Part shown: positions 15,349 to 23,408 of the stretch, piece after piece
Position numbering within the stretch: the stretch's first letter is position 1
Layout of the letters: each line of letters begins with the position of its first letter
Assembly: GCA_024693065.1 (NCBI GenBank)
Contig: JAILLP010000006.1
Span: 1 to 64,000 of the forward strand
Source: Paludibacteraceae bacterium
GTDB lineage: Bacteria > Bacteroidota > Bacteroidia > Bacteroidales > Paludibacteraceae
DNA: 64,000 bases
Direction of reading: 5' to 3'
Notes under the pieces: model-generated
What the model was told of the DNA's origin: nothing
What the model saw: the letters and a program-made list of their open reading frames with translations, nothing else
Database searches by the model: none
Program-made: the position numbers and the translations under genes

Positions 15349-16262
15349 TGAGGGCGATTTTTTCCATATTCCTTTCCTTCCTCCCTTTTGTTGGAGTGCT
15401 GACTTCCTGTGAAGAGGATATCGTGATAGATGCTGAGACCGGGGACCCTAAAATCGGTATATACGGTAGCATTACGACGGATAGAAAGCATCATAGCATC
15501 ACCATTAGTCGGACGATGGATTTCTATTCGGATGGTGATATTGAAATGATCTCAGGAGCCTATGTGTTTATTGTCGACCAGACGGATGCCGACACTTTCT
15601 TTCTGGCGGAAAGTTCCGCTGGCATATATGAGACGGACTCTGTGGCGGGGAAGATCAATCATTCCTACCAATTGAATGTTGCCGTTCCCGATCGGGGGGA
15701 TGTGTTGCATTTCTATGCGGAGAGTACGATAGACACGTGTCCTGGCAAAATCGATTCTGTGCAGGTGCTGAAATATACTATGTTTGATGTGGTGAATAAC
15801 GATGTTTACAAAGTCTGTCCGTATTTCCAAACCACTAAGAAGAATATCTATTACATGTTCGATATGAGCCTTAATGAAACGCCTATCACGGATACGCTGT
15901 CAAGAAAGGCGCTTCTGCATTTGGGCGCCATGAGCGGATTGTACTACAACGGGGTGGAAATGTCGGTTATATACAAGGAATTGAATGTCTATCCGCATGG
16001 CATCTTTTATTTGGACCAGACATTGACTAAAGAAAAAATACATAAAGGTGATATGATTCATATTACCCTCTATGGCATACCGAAGGGATACTATGGGTAT
16101 CTTAGTGACATCTCCAATAGCATAGGAAGCAATCCCCTGATGGGTAGCCCGACAAACGTCAGGACTAATATCAGGGGAAAAGAAAAAGAGGCAGTCGGAT
16201 ATTTCTATGCTGCCTCATGTATCCATTTCCAACAGGAGGTTAAAAAACTTCCTGTTGAATAG
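15348..16262 (+). CDS. DUF4249 outer-membrane lipoprotein
   Basis: A 304-residue lipoprotein: signal peptide with lipobox VLTSC (Cys about 21), then an acidic stretch and a beta-rich DUF4249 domain (IGIYGSITTDRKHHSITISRTMDFYSD, GAYVFIVDQTDADTFFL, YQLNVAVPDRGDVLHFYAEST). These lipoproteins accompany TonB receptors as probable surface partners; the ligand is unknown. Its ATG overlaps the receptor's stop by one base (TGATG), pointing to coupled translation. The 3' end overlaps the convergent DUF4301 gene by 23 nt. Confidence 0.85.
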   Translation: MRAIFSIFLSFLPFVGVLTSCEEDIVIDAETGDPKIGIYGSITTDRKHHSITISRTMDFYSDGDIEMISGAYVFIVDQTDADTFFLAESSAGIYETDSVAGKINHSYQLNVAVPDRGDVLHFYAESTIDTCPGKIDSVQVLKYTMFDVVNNDVYKVCPYFQTTKKNIYYMFDMSLNETPITDTLSRKALLHLGAMSGLYYNGVEMSVIYKELNVYPHGIFYLDQTLTKEKIHKGDMIHITLYGIPKGYYGYLSDISNSIGSNPLMGSPTNVRTNIRGKEKEAVGYFYAASCIHFQQEVKKLPVE

Positions 16263-17787
16263 ATTGATGTTCAGGACGAAGCAAGTCGTTGATGACCTTG
16301 ACAGGACAGAATGTCTCTGTTGGTACCTCTACGAAGATTGTGTTCCAGTTCGACATCGCGCCATTCCATAAACCTGGTAGTTCCAGCGCTTTCAGTTCCT
16401 TTCCGTTTTTGGATTTCAGTGAGATGAAGCCCGTATTAGGATCCACGTACTGGGTGAGGTCATATTTTTCACCTTTATAATTTTTTACGCCACAGACGAT
16501 GTCCACAGGATTGAAGTGGGTCGCATTTCGCAGGATAGCCATTTGTTCTTCGTTGTTCTCGTCGAATTGGGAGCTCTCCAATATTTGTGCGGAGATGGTA
16601 CCATTCGGATTCTGGCACATGTAGGGTCCCCCACCAGGTTCTCCTTGGTTCTTCACCATGCCACAGACGCGTAATGGCCTATCGAGGACCATTTTCAGGT
16701 ATGCTATTTTGTCCGCTTTCGTCTCCAATGGATTGAATTTATTGGTGACACAAAGCTTCTTTTGGCAAAAATCCAGCATTTTTTGTATGGTATCGTCGGA
16801 TAGAGACGAGCCAGACTCCAAAGCGGCGTGAAATTCGAAAATTGTCTTTTGGAGTTTTATCAACATGCCCGCCAGAACGAACTTGTTTTCGATGGTAGGT
16901 TGTTTATATATGTCCGGTGAGACGTTGTCGATATTCTTTATGAAGATGACGTCCGCATCGATTTCGTTCAGGTTTGTCAGCAGTGCGCCATGTCCGCCCG
17001 GACGGAAGACCAGTTTGCCATCTTCGTCTCGTAGCGGGTTATTGTCCATGTCTACCGCCACCGTGTCCGTCGCTTGGTTCTGGACCGAAAATGACACGTT
17101 GAAATTAGCCCCGTATCGGTAGGAGAGATTGTCCTTTTTGCTTTCCCAAAGCGAGTTGAAATAAGGAATATGTTCCTCTGAGACCGTGAAGAGCAGATTC
17201 ACTTCTCCCCTACTGTTTTTTGCGTACATGGTGCTTTCCACCAAATGCTCCTCGAAGGGAGTACGTGCGCCATCCGCATAGTCATGGAAAAGCAACAGTC
17301 CTTTCGGAAGGAATCCGTAATTCAGACCTTTTTTGCTCAATAGGTTATTCACAACATCCAAGTATCTTCCCCTCTCTCTTAGCGCCAGTGCGTCAATGCC
17401 CTCGTTGCGTCTACATTTCGAGTTCAGGGAACTGAGGAATGCGAAGTTCTCCAAGTTTTCGAAGAAACTCTCCACGTTTTTATCACTTAGTTCATTTTTC
17501 CCCTTGGCAAGAAAGCCGTGGAGGCTCTTGAACATTCGGCTTGCCGCTCCCGAGGAGGGAACGAATTTGATGATCATTTTGTTTTGCGTCAGATAATCAC
17601 GCCACACATCAATACAATCTTTTCGGTCAGATTCTTCCAAAACAGAGATTCCGTCGGACATAACAGCAGCTCGCTCGACTCTAATAAACGGAAACCCGTT
17701 TCTGAATCGGGATAACTGTTCCTCAAACAACTCTTTGGAAATTCCCTTCTCATTCAAATAGTTTATATCCACATCCGTCAACATCAT
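16240..17787 (-). CDS. DUF4301 family protein
   Basis: A 515-residue cytoplasmic protein matching DUF4301 along its length (MLTDVDINYLNEKGISKELFEEQLSRFRNGFPF at the start, FVPSSGAASRMFKSL, GLLLFHDYADGARTPFEEHLVES, FRPGGHGALLTNLNEIDADVIFIKNIDNV, RVCGMVKNQGEPGGGPYM). The GHGALL...DADVIFIKNIDN portion resembles nucleotidyltransferase or sugar-nucleotide pyrophosphorylase folds, but no function is established. I used ATG 17787; a TTG lies two codons upstream. The gene is divergent from the radical SAM gene and converges on the DUF4249 gene, with a 23-nt overlap of their ends. Confidence 0.85.
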   Translation of the reverse strand: MMLTDVDINYLNEKGISKELFEEQLSRFRNGFPFIRVERAAVMSDGISVLEESDRKDCIDVWRDYLTQNKMIIKFVPSSGAASRMFKSLHGFLAKGKNELSDKNVESFFENLENFAFLSSLNSKCRRNEGIDALALRERGRYLDVVNNLLSKKGLNYGFLPKGLLLFHDYADGARTPFEEHLVESTMYAKNSRGEVNLLFTVSEEHIPYFNSLWESKKDNLSYRYGANFNVSFSVQNQATDTVAVDMDNNPLRDEDGKLVFRPGGHGALLTNLNEIDADVIFIKNIDNVSPDIYKQPTIENKFVLAGMLIKLQKTIFEFHAALESGSSLSDDTIQKMLDFCQKKLCVTNKFNPLETKADKIAYLKMVLDRPLRVCGMVKNQGEPGGGPYMCQNPNGTISAQILESSQFDENNEEQMAILRNATHFNPVDIVCGVKNYKGEKYDLTQYVDPNTGFISLKSKNGKELKALELPGLWNGAMSNWNTIFVEVPTETFCPVKVINDLLRPEHQSIQQEVF

Positions 17788-17847
17788 GCTCAATTAATTT
17801 TCTGCTAATGTAGCAAAAAAACATGTATGAATCAATAGTAAAATGGT

Positions 17848-17855
17848 TATTTTTG
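17848..17855 (+). promoter_or_regulatory. candidate -7 box (TATTTTTG) for the radical SAM gene
   Basis: TATTTTTG fits TAnnTTTG and lies 27 nt before the ATG at 17883. No TTTG at the -33 position. Confidence 0.4.
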
Positions 17856-17882
17856 TAAAAACATGCTAGGATTTCGTAAAGT

Positions 17883-18821
17883 ATGTCACTGGATTGTAAA
17901 AGATACTTGGATTATTCAACGTATTTAGCGGGGATTTTCCCCCATAAAATGCAGAAAATATCCGTCAATGGAGGGTTCTCGTGCCCTAACCGGGACGGTT
18001 ATATTTCCTTGGGAGGTTGCACGTACTGCAATAACCGGACTTTCCATCCCGACTATTGCCAATCCACCAAAAGCATTACCGAACAGATAGAGGAAGGCAT
18101 AGCTTTTTTCTCTAGGAAATACAAATCCATGCGTTATTTGGCATATTTCCAATCGTACACCAACACGTATGGCGAGACGCAATGTCTCATCGAAAAATAC
18201 GAGGAGGCACTCTCCCACCCGCTAGTAGACGGGCTCATCCTGGGCACACGTCCCGATTGCATGGCAGACGACCTGCTAGCCTATTTGTCTGAACTCTCCA
18301 GACAGAAATATGTTATGGTCGAATATGGGGTGGAATCCACGGATGACGACTCGCTACGTCTGGTCAACAGAGGACATGCTTTCTCTGACGCGCAGGTGGC
18401 GATCAGGTGGACCGCTTCTGCAGGTGTGCATACTTGTGCGCATTTGATTCTCGGATTGCCGAAAGAAAGTCGGGAAACTATGTTGGAGCACGCCCGTAGG
18501 ATAGCAAAACTACCCCTCGACACAATTAAGCTGCATCAACTGCAACTAATCAAGGGGACGGTGATGGCTAGGCAGTATGAGGAGCACCCTGACTGGTTCC
18601 ATCTTTTTACGGCGGACGAGTATATAGACCTTGTCATCGATTTCCTTGAATTATTGCCACGCACTATCGTGGTGGAGAGATTTGTTTCCCAATCCCCGAA
18701 AGATTTACTGATCGCACCCGATTGGGGATTGAAGAATTTTGAGTTCACCGCTAAATTGGAGAAGCGGTTGTCGGAAAGGAACACTTTTCAAGGTCGTCGT
18801 TTCATCTCCTCAACTTGTTGA
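17883..18821 (+). CDS. radical SAM protein, YhcC/TIGR01212 type
   Basis: A 312-residue radical SAM enzyme of the YhcC-like family: KISVNGGFSCPNRDG...GGCTYCNN carries the [4Fe-4S] cysteines (the CxxC pair near 48-51 and the preceding Cys near 35), followed by YFQSYTNTYG, LGTRPDCM, VEYGVESTDDDSLRLVNRGH, HLILGLPKESRETM and LHQLQLIKGTVMA. This family keeps a wider first cysteine spacing than the classical CxxxCxxC. The substrate is not known. It is divergent from DUF4301. Confidence 0.88.
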   Translation: MSLDCKRYLDYSTYLAGIFPHKMQKISVNGGFSCPNRDGYISLGGCTYCNNRTFHPDYCQSTKSITEQIEEGIAFFSRKYKSMRYLAYFQSYTNTYGETQCLIEKYEEALSHPLVDGLILGTRPDCMADDLLAYLSELSRQKYVMVEYGVESTDDDSLRLVNRGHAFSDAQVAIRWTASAGVHTCAHLILGLPKESRETMLEHARRIAKLPLDTIKLHQLQLIKGTVMARQYEEHPDWFHLFTADEYIDLVIDFLELLPRTIVVERFVSQSPKDLLIAPDWGLKNFEFTAKLEKRLSERNTFQGRRFISSTC

Positions 18822-18944
18822 TGGTCACACGTGTGAATTTCTGATCGTGGGGATCTCAGGACTGTCTTTTTCTTGGTGAGAAAAAATCCGTGTTCGTCGA
18901 CCGACTTTTTCTTCCGTGGCGCATAGATTTAACGGGAAAATATG

Positions 18945-18952
18945 TAAATTTG
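18945..18952 (+). promoter_or_regulatory. candidate -7 box (TAAATTTG) for guaB
   Basis: TAAATTTG fits TAnnTTTG, 45 nt before the guaB ATG, in the 176-nt gap after the radical SAM gene. Confidence 0.4.
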
Positions 18953-18997
18953 CAAAATTTTTCATTGGAAGAAAAGTAACAAAAAAGATATCATAGT

Positions 18998-20491
18998 ATG
19001 GCCAAGATTCTAAATGACGTTTCAAGAACATTCGGCGAGTTTCTTCTCATCCCCGGATTGACGACAAAAGAGTGTATTCCGAGCAACGTGTCGCTCAAAA
19101 CGCCGCTTGTGAAGTTCAAGAAAGGCGAAAAATCAGCGATTAACCTGAACATTCCGTTCGTTTCAGCCATCATGCAGGCAGTCTCCGATTCGGGTCTTGC
19201 CATCGAATTGGCGAGGAATGGTGGTTTGTCCTTCATCTTCGGTTCCCAACCGATTGAATCTCAGGCCGAAATGGTCAGGAGAGTGAAGAATTTCAAGGCT
19301 GGTTTCGTGGTCAGCGACACGAACGTTAAACCGGACACAACCTTGGCGGATGCGATCAGTTTGATCGGTCTTACTGGCCACTCCACCATCGGTGTCACTT
19401 CCGACGGAACACCGAACGGTAAGTTGGAGGGTCTTTTGACCAGCCGTGACTACCGTGCGGACAAGGAGGATCTTTCCTCTCCGGTAAAGAATTTCATGAC
19501 TCCATTCGAGAAACTGACTGTCGGGAAATTGGGCATCACCCTTTCCGAGGCGAACCAAATCATCTGGGAGCATAAACTGAACACCTTGCCTATCGTGGAC
19601 GCCAAGGGCAATCTGCAATATTTCGTCTTCAGAAAAGACTATAACAGCCATCACGAGAACCCTAACGAGTTGTCTGACAGCGACAAGAAGTTGCTCGTCG
19701 GCGCAGGTATCAACTCACGCGACTACGAGAAGCGTGTCCCTGCTTTGGTTGAGGCTGGTGTGGACGTACTTTGCATCGACTCTTCGGATGGTTTCTCCGA
19801 GTGGCAAAAGGAGACATTAGGCTGGATCAAGTCTAAATACGGAGACAAGGTGAAGGTGGGTGCCGGCAACGTGGTGGACGCGGAAGGCTTCAACTACCTC
19901 GTAGAGGCTGGTGCGGACTTCATTAAGGTGGGTATCGGTGGCGGTTCCATCTGTATCACCCGTGAGCAAAAAGGTATCGGTAGAGGTCAAGCGACTGCCT
20001 TGATGGATGTGGCTAAGGCAAGGGCCGAATATTTCGAGAAGACTGGCATTTACGTGCCAATCTGTAGCGATGGCGGTCTTGTGCATGACTACCACATGGT
20101 GTTGGCCTTGGCCATGGGCGCGGACTTCCTCATGATGGGACGTTACTTTGCCCGTTTCGACGAGTCTCCTACTAAGAAGTTGACCATCGGCAACAGAATC
20201 GTGAAGGAGTATTGGGGCGAGGGCTCCAACCGCGCGAAGAACTGGCAACGCTATGACATGGGCGGAAGCGCAGCCTTGAAGTTCGAGGAGGGCGTTGACA
20301 GCTACGTTCCTTACGCTGGTAAGATGAAGGACAACTTGAACCAGACGTTGGGTAAGATCATCTCCACGATGTGCAGCTGCGGATCCATCACGATCCCGGA
20401 GTTGCAGGAGAAAGCGAAGATCACCATGGTATCCTCCACCTCCATCATCGAGGGCGGTGCTCACGATGTTATCTTGAAGGAGCAGGGATAA
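18998..20491 (+). CDS. guaB: IMP dehydrogenase, Tritrichomonas-like class
   Basis: A 497-residue inosine-5'-monophosphate dehydrogenase, which makes XMP in the GTP pathway with NAD+. The catalytic loop is [17 protein letters not shown] (Cys319), with Asp261 in CIDSSDG and the flap dyad Arg418-Tyr419 in [19 protein letters not shown] domains occupy about residues 95-215 ([20 protein letters not shown]). From memory the text is closely colinear with IMPDH of the protozoan Tritrichomonas foetus, whose catalytic residues carry exactly the same numbers, and differs from the usual bacterial flap. The gene has its own -7 box and a strong terminator (20512-20543), so it is a single unit. guaA is not in the window. 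Confidence 0.95.
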   Translation: MAKILNDVSRTFGEFLLIPGLTTKECIPSNVSLKTPLVKFKKGEKSAINLNIPFVSAIMQAVSDSGLAIELARNGGLSFIFGSQPIESQAEMVRRVKNFKAGFVVSDTNVKPDTTLADAISLIGLTGHSTIGVTSDGTPNGKLEGLLTSRDYRADKEDLSSPVKNFMTPFEKLTVGKLGITLSEANQIIWEHKLNTLPIVDAKGNLQYFVFRKDYNSHHENPNELSDSDKKLLVGAGINSRDYEKRVPALVEAGVDVLCIDSSDGFSEWQKETLGWIKSKYGDKVKVGAGNVVDAEGFNYLVEAGADFIKVGIGGGSICITREQKGIGRGQATALMDVAKARAEYFEKTGIYVPICSDGGLVHDYHMVLALAMGADFLMMGRYFARFDESPTKKLTIGNRIVKEYWGEGSNRAKNWQRYDMGGSAALKFEEGVDSYVPYAGKMKDNLNQTLGKIISTMCSCGSITIPELQEKAKITMVSSTSIIEGGAHDVILKEQG

Positions 20492-20511
20492 TCCCTAAAT
20501 CAATAAAAGGC

Positions 20512-20543
20512 AAAGGCGTAACTCATTGAGCTACGCCTTTTTT
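20512..20543 (+). terminator. intrinsic terminator of guaB
   Basis: AAAGGCGTA at 20512-20520 pairs with TACGCCTTT at 20532-20540, extended by CTCA/TGAG across one mismatch, then a T-run. It sits between guaB and the convergent YhcH gene and may act in both directions. Confidence 0.8.
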
Positions 20544-20577
20544 GTTGGATTATCTGTTATCGTTTAACAACGATGGT

Positions 20578-21018
20578 TTAGACTCTCACTTTGGCCACAA
20601 TCTTTTTCGTGATTCCCTCACCGATGATTGGCATGTGGCCATCCTGCGGAAAGAAAATGGCGAAGTCCCCTACCCCCAAATCGATGCGGGTAGACAAGGG
20701 AGCGTCATAAAAGGCGATATCCTTGTCCTTGTGGACCTCCACCGGTGCGCCTAAGGCGATTCGTTTCGCATAGACGATTGTCTCTCCCGCCGTGATAGGA
20801 ATCTGTATGTCGATGTAATCGTCGTGCGTTTCATAGCGTGCCCCTTCCAGGGGACGCAAAGGCACTTCGTCCACGTTGATGTAGATATCATCGTCGACCA
20901 CAATCCGTCCCGGCTTCAGCTTCGAGAAATCCAGCTGGCGGATAAAATCGAACGCCAACTCGAAGCGAGGATGAAGGGAGACGTACGACAAAAGATTGTC
21001 CAAAGAGTCTACCACCAT
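20578..21018 (-). CDS. YhcH/YjgK/YiaL (DUF386) family protein
   Basis: A 146-residue cupin-like protein of the YhcH/YjgK/YiaL (EbgC-related) family: INVDEVPLRPLEGARYETHDDYIDIQIPITAGETI, with the metal-binding His and Glu of the family, and FAIFFPQDGHMPII near the C-terminus. Relatives act in sugar catabolism (sialic acid or beta-galactosidase loci) but the reaction is not well defined. The gene starts 6 nt after the rubrerythrin stop, so the two form a transcription unit. Confidence 0.85.
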   Translation of the reverse strand: MVVDSLDNLLSYVSLHPRFELAFDFIRQLDFSKLKPGRIVVDDDIYINVDEVPLRPLEGARYETHDDYIDIQIPITAGETIVYAKRIALGAPVEVHKDKDIAFYDAPLSTRIDLGVGDFAIFFPQDGHMPIIGEGITKKIVAKVRV

Positions 21019-21024
21019 AGTCTT

Positions 21025-21576
21025 TTATTTTTTGAAATAACGGTTGTACAATCCCTCGAATCCCTTTCCGTGGCGGGCTTCGTCCTTGGCCATCTCATGC
21101 ACGGTATCGTGGATAGCGTCCAGATTCAGTTCTTTCGCGCGTTTAGCGATTCTCATCTTATCCTCACAAGCGCCCGCTTCCGCGTTCTTACGCTTCTCGA
21201 GGTTCGTTTTAGTATCCCACACCACATCGCCCAGCAACTCGGCGAATTTAGCGGCGTGTTCAGCCTCCTCCCATGCGTAACGTTTGAAAGCCTCCGCTAT
21301 TTCAGGATAACCTTCCCTGTCCGCTTGGCGACTCATTGCAAGGTACATACCCACCTCCGAGCACTCTCCGTTGAAGTGAGCGTTCAAATCCTTGATCATT
21401 TCATCGTCGCAACCCTTAGCCACGCCGATCACGTGCTCGGTAACGAATGAAAGGGCCTCGTCAGACTCCTCCAACTTCTTGAACTTAGAGGCTGGCACCT
21501 TACATTGAGGACACTTCTCAGGAGCTGAATCACCTTCGTGGACATAGCCACACACTGTACAAATAAACTTAGCCAT
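21025..21576 (-). CDS. rubrerythrin with N-terminal rubredoxin (reverse type)
   Basis: A 183-residue non-haem iron protein with domains in reversed order: an N-terminal rubredoxin-like site [23 protein letters not shown] (cysteines about 6, 9, 22 and 25), then a ferritin-like four-helix bundle with repeated E...ExxH iron ligands ([52 protein letters not shown]). Reverse rubrerythrins reduce hydrogen peroxide in anaerobes, with electrons from NADH-linked carriers. It protects an anaerobic lifestyle and agrees with Bacteroidales. It is first in an operon with the DUF386 gene. Confidence 0.92.
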   Translation of the reverse strand: MAKFICTVCGYVHEGDSAPEKCPQCKVPASKFKKLEESDEALSFVTEHVIGVAKGCDDEMIKDLNAHFNGECSEVGMYLAMSRQADREGYPEIAEAFKRYAWEEAEHAAKFAELLGDVVWDTKTNLEKRKNAEAGACEDKMRIAKRAKELNLDAIHDTVHEMAKDEARHGKGFEGLYNRYFKK

Positions 21577-21732
21577 AAAAAATTGTTTTTTAAGTATTTA
21601 ATATATGATTCTGATAATTATTCGTTGTCAAATGGTCCCTGTCAGGACAATAGCCACACATTCATCTCAAAGCCATAACAACGTAAAGTTACAATTTTTA
21701 TGGCACAGAACAAATTACTGATGTAAAATATT

Positions 21733-21740
21733 TATCTTTG
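21733..21740 (+). promoter_or_regulatory. candidate -7 box (TATCTTTG) for the SDR gene
   Basis: TATCTTTG fits TAnnTTTG, 42 nt before the ATG at 21783. The surrounding 206-nt gap separates this gene from the divergent rubrerythrin. Confidence 0.45.
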
Positions 21741-21782
21741 CATTCACATGAAGTATAATGTTTCAAATAACACTAAAAATTT

Positions 21783-22508
21783 ATGAAAACAGATGTGAAA
21801 GGAAGATGGGCACTGATCACAGGTGCCAACCGGGGCATCGGCTACAGAGTGACAAAGTTCATGGCTTCGCAGGGCTGCAACCTGATCCTGCATAGCCGTA
21901 GCCTAGACCACACGAAGGCTGTTCTGGAAGAGGTGAAGGCAATGGGTGTCGAGGCCTATTGCGTCGCCGCTGAATTGTCTAATCCGAAAGAGGTGGAGGC
22001 GATGATCCAGGAGATCAAAGGGAAGGGCACTCAGGTGGACTTGCTCTTCAACAATGCGGCGGTTCAGATCGCCTACAGAACGCAATATTTCGAGACGCCA
22101 GTGGAAGACTATTCCACCAGCTTCTACATCAACACAATCGCTCCTATGATGCTCTGCTACGCTTTCGTGCCGGACATGATCAAGCGAGGATTCGGACGTG
22201 TGATCAACACGACCAGCGGTATCAAGAACGAACCGGAGCAGGCGGGTTATTCCGCAAGTAAGGCGGCCCTCGACAAGGTGACCGCCGATTTGGCGGGCAC
22301 AGTGGACGGAACGGATGTCATCATCAGCTTGGCCGATCCAGGTTGGTGTAGGACAGACCTCGGTGGACCTAAGGCACCGAACGACCCGGACTCCACCATC
22401 CCAGGCATGGTGCTTGGCGCATTCGTGAACGACAAGAAGAGCGGTAGGCTATTCTCCGCGCAAGACTATGCGGGACTCACGTTGGACGAAGCGTTGAAGC
22501 GGGTATAA
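21783..22508 (+). CDS. short-chain dehydrogenase/reductase (SDR)
   Basis: A 241-residue classical SDR: Rossmann TGANRGIG (residues 14-21), NNAA (about 89-92) and the catalytic Ser with YSASK (about 158-162), followed by a DPGWCRTDLGG loop. It oxidises or reduces a carbonyl/hydroxyl substrate with NAD(P). The C-terminal region with TIPGMVLGAF is typical of short SDRs of unknown substrate. It is a single unit with a promoter and a terminator. It is 28 kb from the steroid reductase pair, so there is no contextual reason to link them. Confidence 0.85.
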   Translation: MKTDVKGRWALITGANRGIGYRVTKFMASQGCNLILHSRSLDHTKAVLEEVKAMGVEAYCVAAELSNPKEVEAMIQEIKGKGTQVDLLFNNAAVQIAYRTQYFETPVEDYSTSFYINTIAPMMLCYAFVPDMIKRGFGRVINTTSGIKNEPEQAGYSASKAALDKVTADLAGTVDGTDVIISLADPGWCRTDLGGPKAPNDPDSTIPGMVLGAFVNDKKSGRLFSAQDYAGLTLDEALKRV

Positions 22509-22542
22509 ACAATAACACACGATAACACATTAAACAAAAGCA

Positions 22543-22577
22543 GAAAGGCAGCTCATGTGAGTTGCCTTTCAATTTTT
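22543..22577 (+). terminator. intrinsic terminator after the SDR gene
   Basis: GAAAGGCAGCTCA at 22543-22555 pairs with TGAGTTGCCTTTC at 22558-22570 with one G-T wobble, followed by AATTTTTTT. It lies between convergent genes. Confidence 0.8.
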
Positions 22578-22606
22578 TTATGTAGTATCGATTACGTGGA
22601 TGTCCC

Positions 22607-23386
22607 TTATTCCTTGGTTTCTGAACCGTCTTTCCTCTCCTTGAATTTCAACACAGGCACCATTACGGAGCCTATCAGACCCAACATCTGGGTGTTGGAG
22701 CGTTGAAACAAATCCGCCTTTTTGTTGTCATACAAATCACCAAATCCATACGAATAGCGGCATTCCACCAGCACGTGGACCATCTTGCCGATCCTCAGGT
22801 CGAAACCTCCCCCACCCGTCAATCCGTAGTCGATATCATGGTGTTCATCTTCGAAACGGTCATCCCCCGCTTGGAAAGCGGAGCGACGCTCGTCACCCTC
22901 CGGGATATTCCACTTAACCTCTCCATATTTAGTCATGACACGGATTTCCGGACCCATGTTCACGATGAAGCGCAACCTTCTTTTGCCGAAATAGATATGC
23001 GCCAAGGCAGGGATGTCTAAGTATTCCAGTCTTCTGCCCAAATTCACATCCTGCAGATTGAGGCCGTTCACTATGGAAACGCCGGAGTTCTCATGAAACT
23101 TCTCCGTCCAGCCGGCTTGTACATAATTCAGCTCCAATTGAACACCGAAATGGTTTTGATGGATATATTTCGCGACAAAACCGAACCGCATGCCTTGCCG
23201 TAGCGATTGGTTACCCAACTCGAACAACCGATCATTCATATTATGAAGGAAACTGACCTTGGTGAGGTTCGCCCCCGCATTGACACCCAAGGATACCTCT
23301 TGAAGGAAATCCCGCCTCAGTTGTTGTCCATAAGACCATGAGAGGGAGGCAATGGTTAGAATGACCGCTAAAAATATCTTGCGCAT
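22607..23386 (-). CDS. outer-membrane beta-barrel protein (porin-like)
   Basis: A protein of about 259 residues with a signal peptide (MRKIFLAVILTIASLSWSYGQ) and an eight-strand-type beta barrel of the Bacteroidota OMP_b-brl family: VSLGVNAGANLTKVSF, MRFGFVAKYI, GVQLELNYVQAGW, LDIPALAHIYFGKRRLRFIVNMGPEIRV, DYGLTGGGGFDLRIG. It ends in a short charged tail. The ATG at 23386 is chosen since it gives a normal signal peptide; ATG 23404 is the alternative. It begins 5-23 nt after the stop of the LysM protein, so the two are one operon. Confidence 0.85.
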   Translation of the reverse strand: MRKIFLAVILTIASLSWSYGQQLRRDFLQEVSLGVNAGANLTKVSFLHNMNDRLFELGNQSLRQGMRFGFVAKYIHQNHFGVQLELNYVQAGWTEKFHENSGVSIVNGLNLQDVNLGRRLEYLDIPALAHIYFGKRRLRFIVNMGPEIRVMTKYGEVKWNIPEGDERRSAFQAGDDRFEDEHHDIDYGLTGGGGFDLRIGKMVHVLVECRYSYGFGDLYDNKKADLFQRSNTQMLGLIGSVMVPVLKFKERKDGSETKE

Positions 23387-23408
23387 AAGACTTGTCCGCA
23401 ACATCAAA

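Noticed and set aside
21783-22508. SDR as the missing 3-beta-HSDH of the steroid pair
   Set aside because: It is 28 kb away with its own promoter and terminator; the SDR fold alone does not support a steroid substrate.
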